From NCBI GenBank assembly GCA_017420625.1, contig JAFOIR010000327.1, positions 1 to 5,603 on the forward strand: a stretch of 5,603 bases of DNA, read 5' to 3'. This DNA is from Bacillota bacterium. Lineage in GTDB: Bacteria; Bacillota_A; Clostridia; Lachnospirales; Bianqueaceae. Shown here in pieces: positions 1 to 5,603 of this stretch. Below the pieces are notes generated by a model. It made no database searches. It saw only the letters and a list, made by a program, of their open reading frames with translations, and was not told the DNA's origin. The stretch's first letter is position 1; each line of letters opens with the position of its first letter. A program made the translations under genes and the position numbers.

Positions 1-1326
1 CGCGGAGGCTCCACCGGCGTCGCACTGATGATCATGGGATATCTTTCCATGTTTGCGATCAAAGTTCTCGGTATCCCCGCCGTGACGGTAGGTACCCTGA
101 TGCTTGCCAGCAAGTTCCTCGATGGCGTCACCGATATCTTTGCCGGCTATATCGTCGACAAGACCAACACGAAGATCGGCCGCGGCCGTCCGTATGAGCT
201 GTGTGTCATCGGTCTGTGGATCACCACCCTGGCTCTGTTCATTTGCCCGGCTTCCTGGGGAACCACTCTCAAATGTGTCTGGCTGTTCATCATGTATGCG
301 TTCTCCAATTCCGTCTTCATGACTTTCCTGAATGCAAACCAGACCGTTTATATGGTTCGTGCCTTCTCCGATCAGAAAGACTATGTCGCGCTTTCTACCT
401 ATGGCGGACTGATTCCCATGGTCGTTGTCGTTATCTTCAATATCATCTTCCCGGTTCTGATCGGACGGATCGCGACATCTCAGGCTGGCTGGATCACGCT
501 GATCCTGATCTTCGCGGCTCCCATGGTCGTCCTGGGACTGCTTCGATTCTTTGTCGTCAAAGAGACCCGTAAGATTGATGAGAAGTCTGGTGAGAAACTT
601 TCTATGAAGGACGTTTTCACAGTTCTGAAGAAAAACCCCTACATCTACATTATCGCCCTGGCCACCTTCACCATGAACCTCATCACCAACATGGGTGTGA
701 ACAACTTCTACTTCACCGATATTGTCGGCAACATTGGTCTACTGGGTGCTTTGTCTGCTGTCCAGATGATCGCCATCCCGATGATGCTGGTCATCCCGAC
801 CATCCTGAAACGCACGACCGTCGTAAAGATCATCCGTGTGGGTATTCTCTGCACGATGGCTGGTTATCTTATCAACTTCTTTGCCGGTGCCAACTTCCCG
901 CTGCTGGCTGTTGCGGCTGTTCTCTATGGAGGCGGCGCAGTTCCGATCTCCATGCTGACCGGTCTGATGATCATCGACTGCGCAGAATATAACGAGTATA
1001 AAGGTCTTTACCGTCTGGAAGGTTCCTTAGGCGCGATCAACGGTTTCGCACAGAAACTCGGCGCAGGCCTTGGTGCAGGTCTTTTGGGCATTCTGCTTGG
1101 CCTGGCTGGTTACAGCGAGACTGCCGCTGTCCAGACGGCTGGTGCACTCAACATGGTTCGTCTTCTGTTCTCGCTGATCCCCGCTGCGCTCTACCTGCTG
1201 GTCTACCTGGCCTTCCACCTGTATAAACTGGATAAACGGATGCCTGAGATCCGTAAGGCCAACGAAGAGAAACGAGCGAAAGTGGCTGAAGAGACAGCTC
1301 TTGAAGAAGAGAAGATGGAGGATTAA
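1..1326 (+). CDS. GPH/MelB-family sugar:cation symporter, 5' end outside window
   Basis: This is an inner-membrane secondary transporter of the glycoside-pentoside-hexuronide:cation symporter family (MFS fold, usually 12 helices). It probably imports a glycoside or small oligosaccharide with Na+ or H+. The frame is open from base 1, so the ATG at 28 is internal and the real start lies upstream; 441 residues are visible and roughly 20-35 are missing, including most of helix 1. Numbered from the Met at 28, residues 31-36 read LDGVTD; Asp32 and Asp36 sit where MelB has its cation-binding Asp55/Asp59. The loop DKTNTKIGRGRP (44-55) is the family's helix 2-3 loop. Residues 318-345 (CAEYNEYKG, then LEG, then FAQKLG) match the MelB loop 10-11 region, with Lys343 at the MelB Lys377 position. 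About eleven further hydrophobic segments follow, then a charged tail (405-432, rich in Glu and Lys) expected in the cytoplasm. The substrate is not predictable from sequence. The gene is coupled to the downstream hydrolase. Confidence 0.93.
   Translation, partial: RGGSTGVALMIMGYLSMFAIKVLGIPAVTVGTLMLASKFLDGVTDIFAGYIVDKTNTKIGRGRPYELCVIGLWITTLALFICPASWGTTLKCVWLFIMYAFSNSVFMTFLNANQTVYMVRAFSDQKDYVALSTYGGLIPMVVVVIFNIIFPVLIGRIATSQAGWITLILIFAAPMVVLGLLRFFVVKETRKIDEKSGEKLSMKDVFTVLKKNPYIYIIALATFTMNLITNMGVNNFYFTDIVGNIGLLGALSAVQMIAIPMMLVIPTILKRTTVVKIIRVGILCTMAGYLINFFAGANFPLLAVAAVLYGGGAVPISMLTGLMIIDCAEYNEYKGLYRLEGSLGAINGFAQKLGAGLGAGLLGILLGLAGYSETAAVQTAGALNMVRLLFSLIPAALYLLVYLAFHLYKLDKRMPEIRKANEEKRAKVAEETALEEEKMED
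1317..1321 (+). promoter_or_regulatory. Ribosome binding site of the hydrolase gene, inside the symporter gene
   Basis: GGAGG lies 8 bases before the ATG at 1330 and overlaps the last codons of the symporter gene. It supports the start at 1330 and indicates translational coupling, since ribosomes finishing the symporter at TAA 1324-1326 end almost on top of the next start. Confidence 0.85.
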
Positions 1327-1329
1327 ACT

Positions 1330-3360
1330 ATGCAGAATACTTATCATCCCGCCAACGATCCCTATTTCAGCGAGCCATATATCGACGTGCAGGAGATCCG
1401 TCAGAACCCGCTTCCGCACTACTATGTGCACGGCGGATTCAAAGGAACCGATCTGAATGGCATAAATGAGGTCAGGTTCTGCTTTTACTACCCCATGAAG
1501 GAAGCCTACGAAGGCCGTTTCTTCCAATATGTTTCACCGGCACCGGAGGATGAGCACGAGTCCGAACACCTGACCGGTGAGGATGACAAGATCGCCTTCT
1601 GCCTGTCACATGGTGCCTACTATGTAGTCTCCAATCAGGGCGGTTTTGTGGTCGGCGGGGATCCCTCCCGCCTTTACAAGGCAAGCTCTGCCAGCGCAGA
1701 GTTTTCCCGGAAGGTTGCAAAGGAATATTATCAGACAGACGAGCGCCCCTACGGTTACATCTTCGGAGGCAGCGGCGGATCCTTCAAAACGATGGGTGCC
1801 ATGGAAGCGACCGAAGGCGTCTGGGATGGAGCTGTGCCCTATGTCATGGCGAATCCTATGGCAGCCCCGAACGTCTTCGCCTCCCGTATGCATGCCGTTC
1901 GTGTGCTGGGTGAGGAAGGACTGAAAAAGGTGACGGCAGCGATGGAACCCGGCGGATCCGGCAACATCTATGAAGGACTGGATGAAGTCCAGAAGGCAGC
2001 GCTTCGGGAAGCGACCACCATGGGATTTCCTGAGAAGGCCTGGTTCTGTCATCCGTTCATGGGAGACGGTGCGCTGATGGTGCTCGTTCCGACTGTCTAT
2101 AGGATGTTCCCCACCTATTTTAAGGACTTCTGGGAAAAAGAAGGCTATGAAGGCGCTGATCCTTCCAGTGATGCGGTGCGCGACCGGATGCAGCATGTGA
2201 CAAAGGTCAAAGAGATCCTCTACGAGAAAAAAGAAAAAGCGGATGATGAGTTCAGCAGCGTGGACAACAGCTGGGTCAACACGATGCTGGGCGGAGAACC
2301 GCTCCCGAAGATCCGTATGACAGATCTTCTGCCGGAAGGCTCGTATCAGTACCATTGCCGCCTGCGGGTCCTTTCCGGAGCATGCAAAGGGGCTGAGATC
2401 AATATCGCCGAGATCGATGGTGATCTTCTGACACTTCATCCGGAGAACAACGGCGCTCAAAACAGCAATCCGTTCAAAGCCCTTCAGATCGGCGATGAGA
2501 TCATGGTGGACAACTCCGATGCGATCGCCATGCAGTTTTTCCACCGTCATCAGATCCCGGATGAAACCTATACGGTTTATGATCAGTTCCGTGATGAGAA
2601 CGGCAAGCCGGTTCCTGCTCAGCTTCCCATGCTGATCGCGCAGTTTATTGCGACGAGCGGCGCCGGAACGCTGATCGACGGAGATTTCCATGGAAAGATG
2701 ATCGGTCTTTGCTCCATGCTGGACGAAAGCGCCTGCCCCTGGCATGGCGACTGGTATCGTAAGGCAGCTGAGCGACATGGCAGAAGCGAAAATTTCCGAC
2801 TATATTATCATGATAATTCGATCCATGATGATCGGGCTGGCTATCAGGACGATCCGCAGCATCAGGTCGATTATATTGGAACCCTTCATCAGGCACTGCT
2901 GGATGTAGCAGCCTGGGCAGAGAAAGGCATAGAGCCGCTGCCGACTATGAATTATACTTTTGAAGACGGACAGATCCGCCTGCCGGAAAAAGCATCTGAG
3001 CGCGGCGGCATGCAGCCGGTCGTAAGCGCTGGCTGCGCCAGCAAGGGGATGGAATATACAAAGAAAGTGACTGTCAAAGCCGGCGAGGCAGTAACCTTCC
3101 TGGCGAAGATCGAAATGCCGCCCCATGCGGGATCCGTGACCAAAGCAGCCTGGGACTATGAGAAGACGAATGACTGGTCCGGAGCGGAAGAACTTCATAT
3201 TCAGGCAGATGGAACAGTAGAAGTAAAGACGGTGCATGTGTTTGAAAAGCCAGGCCTTTACTATCCCTGCATCAAGGTCCAGAGCCAGCGACAGGGAGAT
3301 CTTTCGGACATCTTCACCCAGTGCAGGAATCTGGACAGGGTGTGTGTGGAAGTCATCTGA
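1330..3360 (+). CDS. Tannase/feruloyl-esterase-like alpha/beta hydrolase with C-terminal PKD-like domain
   Basis: This 676-residue protein is probably an esterase acting on an acylated or aromatic small molecule; the substrate is unknown. Visible layout: an N-terminal beta region (1-75); an alpha/beta core whose strand GAYYVVSNQGG (95-105) precedes the nucleophile elbow; G-G-S-G-G with Ser148 as likely nucleophile; then METs-like and WDGAVPYV (165-172), which fit the tannase pattern after the elbow (M-E-A ... F-D-G). A helical lid-like part (about 185-315) and a beta-rich insertion (about 327-410) follow. The core resumes near 430, with Asp465 (MLDES) and His499 (SIHDD) as candidate acid and base. 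Residues about 565-676 resemble a PKD domain (VKAGEAVTF, AWDYE, HVFEKPGLY). There is no signal peptide, and an in-frame TAA one codon upstream of the ATG rules out a longer N-terminus, so the enzyme should be cytosolic. Both cysteines of the tannase CS-D-HC motif are absent. The fold call is moderately sure; the activity is inference. Confidence 0.75.
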   Translation: MQNTYHPANDPYFSEPYIDVQEIRQNPLPHYYVHGGFKGTDLNGINEVRFCFYYPMKEAYEGRFFQYVSPAPEDEHESEHLTGEDDKIAFCLSHGAYYVVSNQGGFVVGGDPSRLYKASSASAEFSRKVAKEYYQTDERPYGYIFGGSGGSFKTMGAMEATEGVWDGAVPYVMANPMAAPNVFASRMHAVRVLGEEGLKKVTAAMEPGGSGNIYEGLDEVQKAALREATTMGFPEKAWFCHPFMGDGALMVLVPTVYRMFPTYFKDFWEKEGYEGADPSSDAVRDRMQHVTKVKEILYEKKEKADDEFSSVDNSWVNTMLGGEPLPKIRMTDLLPEGSYQYHCRLRVLSGACKGAEINIAEIDGDLLTLHPENNGAQNSNPFKALQIGDEIMVDNSDAIAMQFFHRHQIPDETYTVYDQFRDENGKPVPAQLPMLIAQFIATSGAGTLIDGDFHGKMIGLCSMLDESACPWHGDWYRKAAERHGRSENFRLYYHDNSIHDDRAGYQDDPQHQVDYIGTLHQALLDVAAWAEKGIEPLPTMNYTFEDGQIRLPEKASERGGMQPVVSAGCASKGMEYTKKVTVKAGEAVTFLAKIEMPPHAGSVTKAAWDYEKTNDWSGAEELHIQADGTVEVKTVHVFEKPGLYYPCIKVQSQRQGDLSDIFTQCRNLDRVCVEVI

Positions 3361-3375
3361 GTAATGGAAATGGAG

Positions 3376-3408
3376 CGGCCGTATCAGGATGGTACGGCCG
3401 TTTCTTCT
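3376..3408 (+). terminator. Rho-independent terminator after the hydrolase gene
   Basis: The arms CGGCCGTA (3376-3383) and TACGGCCG (3393-3400) are perfect complements. A G-U pair and a C-G pair extend the stem to ten pairs, leaving a 5-base AGGAT loop. TTTCTTCT follows directly. It begins 15 bases after the hydrolase stop codon, as expected for the end of the symporter-hydrolase transcript. The T-tract is interrupted by C, so some read-through into the GH3 gene is possible. There is no comparable A-tract before the stem, so it is probably one-directional. Confidence 0.85.
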
Positions 3409-3409
3409 G

Positions 3410-3418
3410 TGATATAAT
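3410..3418 (+). promoter_or_regulatory. Extended -10 promoter for the GH3 gene
   Basis: TGATATAAT fits the TGnTATAAT extended -10 element of the housekeeping sigma factor exactly. No good -35 hexamer is found at 16-18 bases upstream (the best-placed bases, near 3390-3395, read TGGTAC and fall in the terminator stem), which suits an extended -10 promoter. Transcription would start near 3425, giving a leader of about 30 bases before the ATG at 3455. No convincing catabolite-repression (cre) site is seen in the gap. Confidence 0.7.
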
Positions 3419-3440
3419 GAGCAGGACGATCTGCAGAGCA

Positions 3441-3446
3441 AAGGAG
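3441..3446 (+). promoter_or_regulatory. Ribosome binding site of the GH3 gene
   Basis: AAGGAG lies 8 bases before the ATG at 3455. This fixes that ATG as the start over the in-frame ATG at 3467 four codons later. Confidence 0.9.
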
Positions 3447-3454
3447 AAAACAGA

Positions 3455-5603
3455 ATGGAAAAATATATGGATAGGAAACTTTCTGCAAGGGAGCGGGTGG
3501 AGGCGTTGCTTAATGAAATGAGTCTCGATGAGAAGCTCGCACAGACATACGGCGTGTTCTTTGCCGCAGACCACGAGAAGGAATTTGCAGATTTACTTCC
3601 TTACGGCGTTGGGCAGGTTTCCACACTGGAGTTCCGGATGGGAGAAAACCTGGAGGAAGTCTCTTTGTGGCAGCGGAAACTGCAGAAAGTCATCATGGAA
3701 AACAGTCCGCATCATATCCCGGCTGTGTTTCATATGGAAGGCCTCTGCGGGCCGCTCATGCAGGATACCACAACACTCCCCACAGGTGCAGGAAGAGGTG
3801 CAAGCTTTGATCCGGCCCTGGAAGAGGCACTGGGGAAAGTCGTTTCCAGACAGGAAGCAGCGCTTGGAATTTCGCAGATCCTGGCACCGGTGCTGGATAT
3901 CGCCCGGGATTCCCGAATGGGACGTCAGGGAGAGGCATATGGAGAGGATCCGACCCTTGCAGCAGCGATGGGCGCTGCCTTTACCCGAGGGATTCAGGAA
4001 ACGGAAACGGCCGGAAGAAGACCGGAATCGGTCGCCAAGCATTTTCTGGGATTTCATCATTCGATCGGCGGAATCCACGGAACCGCCTGTGAAGCAGGCG
4101 ATCATCTGCTTTATGAAATCTATGGCAAGTCCTTCCAGGCAGCCATCAGAGAAGCACATCTTCGCGGCATCATGCCCTGTTACGACACGATCGACGGATT
4201 GCCCATCCATGCATCGAAGCATTATCTGACCGGACTTCTTCGGGAAGAAATGGGTTTTGACGGGGTCGTAATTTCGGATTACGGCGGAGTGGAGAACAGT
4301 TTCCAGGTCCAGGGTGTTGGTGAGACCAAGGCAGAGACAGGCTATCGATGCCTGAAGGCTGGTATGGATGTCGAACTGCCGATGCCTTCCTGCTACGGAC
4401 CGGAACTGAAATCCATGTTTGAGAGCGGCGAGGCGGATATCGCCGTTCTGGACAGGGCGGTTCTGAGAATCTTGGAGGCCAAGTTCCGGATGGGACTTTT
4501 TGAGCATCCCTATGCGCTGACTGGTGAGGAGCTGGAAAAGACTGTTCACGGAGAAAACGATGAAGCACTGGCGTATCAGTCGTCAGCGGAAAGCCTGATC
4601 CTTCTGAAGAACGACGGGATCCTGCCGCTGAAGCCGGTCCGGACGATCGCTCTGATCGGACCACAGGCGGATAATGCACGATATTATTTCGGCGGATATA
4701 CCCATCTTTCCATGGTTGAAGCAGTCTATGCCGCCATGAACTCCATGGCCGGTGTCGGCGGCGGAGGCGATACGTCGAAAGTTGAAATGGAACGAGTCCC
4801 GGGTACCAAAGTGCAGGTTGATGAAACGGAAGTCTTTGACAGGGTCATTCGAAAGATCAAACCGGACTGCAAGACCCTCCGGCAGGTGTTGAAAGAAACT
4901 CTCAGCGCCAATGATCCGGCGGTCCGTATTCTCTATGCGGCGGGATATCCCAAAGCAGGTGCGGATCAGTCCGGTTTTGCTGAAGCACTGGATCTTGTCA
5001 AGCAGGCGGATGTTGTGATTCTCACTTTGGGAGGCAAGTACGGAACCGGGTCCATCGCGACCATGGGGGAAGGCATCGACAGTACGAATATCAATCTGCC
5101 GGCAGCACAGGATGCTTTCATTGTGGAAGCATCTAAGCTCGGCAAACCAATGATCGGCATTCATTTTGACGGTCGTCCGATCTCCAGTGATATCGCAGAT
5201 CAGTATCTGAGTGCGATCCTGGAAGCATGGGCACCCGGAACCTATGCAGCCGAGACGATCACGGATGTCCTCTTTGGTAAGACCAATCCATCCGGCAAAC
5301 TGCCGCTTTCGGTGGCACAAAACGCCGGTCAGATCCCGATCTTTTACAATCATCTGCGCGGTTCTGCCTGGCATCAGGCGCCGAGTATCGGCTTCCAGGA
5401 CTATGTCGATGAACCTCATACACCACGCTATCCATTTGGCTTTGGACTTTCCTATACAACGTTTGAATACAGCGATCTGCAGCTTGAATCGGCTGTCGAT
5501 CCGATGGAAGAAGTTCATATTTCTCTGAGATTGACAAATACCGGTTCTGCTGCCGGAACAGAGATCGTTCAGCTGTATCTGGCCGATCCGCATGCATCCA
5601 TGA
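3455..5603 (+). CDS. Glycoside hydrolase family 3 beta-glucosidase/beta-xylosidase-like enzyme, 3' end outside window
   Basis: This is a retaining exo-acting beta-glycosidase that removes non-reducing-end sugars. The reading frame is uninterrupted from the ATG to the window edge, 716 residues. The N-terminal barrel (about 10-350) holds RDSRMGRQGE (151-160) then YGEDP (162-166), KHF (195-197) and GFDGVVISDY (267-276), whose Asp275 is the expected nucleophile. LLKNDGILPL (383-392) opens the second alpha/beta domain, which runs to about 620. Glu539 in GEGID, followed by LPAAQ, lies where many family members carry the acid/base. RYPFGFGLSYTTF (658-670) is the usual link to the fibronectin-III-like domain, which starts near 685 and is cut; about 50-80 residues are probably missing. 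There is no signal peptide and no room for a PA14 insertion, so a cytosolic enzyme acting on imported glycosides is likely. Family membership is firm; glucosidase versus xylosidase specificity is not decidable here. Small departures are HMEGLCG (93-99), where EaLHG is common, and MPCYD (240-244), where an Asn after Tyr is common. It has its own promoter. Confidence 0.95.
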   Translation, partial: MEKYMDRKLSARERVEALLNEMSLDEKLAQTYGVFFAADHEKEFADLLPYGVGQVSTLEFRMGENLEEVSLWQRKLQKVIMENSPHHIPAVFHMEGLCGPLMQDTTTLPTGAGRGASFDPALEEALGKVVSRQEAALGISQILAPVLDIARDSRMGRQGEAYGEDPTLAAAMGAAFTRGIQETETAGRRPESVAKHFLGFHHSIGGIHGTACEAGDHLLYEIYGKSFQAAIREAHLRGIMPCYDTIDGLPIHASKHYLTGLLREEMGFDGVVISDYGGVENSFQVQGVGETKAETGYRCLKAGMDVELPMPSCYGPELKSMFESGEADIAVLDRAVLRILEAKFRMGLFEHPYALTGEELEKTVHGENDEALAYQSSAESLILLKNDGILPLKPVRTIALIGPQADNARYYFGGYTHLSMVEAVYAAMNSMAGVGGGGDTSKVEMERVPGTKVQVDETEVFDRVIRKIKPDCKTLRQVLKETLSANDPAVRILYAAGYPKAGADQSGFAEALDLVKQADVVILTLGGKYGTGSIATMGEGIDSTNINLPAAQDAFIVEASKLGKPMIGIHFDGRPISSDIADQYLSAILEAWAPGTYAAETITDVLFGKTNPSGKLPLSVAQNAGQIPIFYNHLRGSAWHQAPSIGFQDYVDEPHTPRYPFGFGLSYTTFEYSDLQLESAVDPMEEVHISLRLTNTGSAAGTEIVQLYLADPHASM
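5509..5603 (+). other. Start of fibronectin-III-like domain of the GH3 enzyme, cut by window end
   Basis: Residues 685-716 (VHISLRLTNTG, then AAGTEIVQLYLAD) match the opening strands of the fibronectin-III-like domain found at the C-terminus of many GH3 enzymes. The gene runs off the window inside this domain, so the absence of a stop codon reflects the window edge and not gene damage. Confidence 0.85.

Noticed and set aside
28..30. ATG at 28 as the start of the symporter gene
   Set aside because: The frame is open back to base 1 with hydrophobic and glycine-rich residues that fit helix 1, no ribosome site precedes 28, and the family needs more N-terminal sequence.
2227..2233. A6G run as a possible programmed -1 frameshift site in the hydrolase gene
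   Set aside because: The run is read as AAA AAA G.., which is not the phase needed for slippage (A AAA AAG), and the frame continues normally through the C-terminal domain.
1606..2778. Minus-strand open frame of 390 codons opposite the hydrolase gene
   Set aside because: It lies wholly within the hydrolase coding region and shows no family motif; the long open antisense frame follows from the GC-biased third positions.
2804..2817. Perfect 14-base palindrome ATTATCATGATAAT in the hydrolase gene
   Set aside because: It is explained by the codons for Tyr-Tyr-His-Asp-Asn next to the catalytic His region, and about 0.3 such palindromes are expected by chance in a window this size.
3421..3434. 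Short inverted repeat GCAG...CTGC just after the -10 element, as an operator
   Set aside because: Arms of only four bases with a six-base spacer are too weak to claim an operator; no second copy is seen in the window.
3528..4229. Plus-strand open frame of 233 codons overlapping the GH3 gene in another frame, which could suggest a frameshift
   Set aside because: The GH3 frame is continuous and carries all family motifs through this stretch, so there is no frameshift and the other frame is a shadow.
4583..5593. Long open frame on the minus strand (336 codons) opposite the GH3 gene
   Set aside because: It is antisense to strongly conserved GH3 coding sequence, has no recognisable domain, and its composition (Arg, Ile and Cys rich, low order) is typical of a codon-bias shadow.

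Overview
This window looks like a piece of a glycan or plant-glycoside utilisation locus from an anaerobic, probably gut-associated, low-branching Bacillota (a Lachnospiraceae- or Erysipelotrichaceae-like lineage). The hints are strong AAGGAG/GGAGG ribosome binding sites, moderately high GC for the group, tight gene packing, and the gene families themselves. The lineage is inferred from style and not from any marker gene. All three genes are on the + strand and fill nearly the whole window.

Region 1 (1-1326) is the 3' part of a GPH/MelB-type sugar:cation symporter whose first residues lie before the window. Region 2 (1330-3360) is a complete 676-residue alpha/beta hydrolase. I read it as a distant tannase/feruloyl-esterase-like enzyme with a beta-rich insertion and a C-terminal PKD-like domain. 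It starts three bases after the symporter stop, in the same reading frame, with its ribosome site inside the symporter gene, so the two form one translationally coupled operon unit. Region 3 (3361-3454) is a 94-base gap holding a rho-independent terminator, then directly an extended -10 promoter and a good ribosome site. Region 4 (3455 to the window end) is a glycoside hydrolase family 3 enzyme (beta-glucosidase/beta-xylosidase type), 716 residues visible, cut by the window edge in its fibronectin-III-like C-terminal domain.

No product shows a signal peptide, so both enzymes appear cytoplasmic. The simplest joint reading is that the symporter imports a small glycoside or short oligosaccharide, the esterase-like hydrolase removes an acyl or aromatic group, and the GH3 enzyme cleaves the beta-glycosidic bond. 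The substrate cannot be told from sequence. The most noteworthy item is the hydrolase: it keeps a recognisable Ser-Asp-His arrangement but lacks both cysteines that flank the catalytic residues in secreted tannase-family enzymes, and it carries a PKD-like domain in an apparently cytosolic protein.
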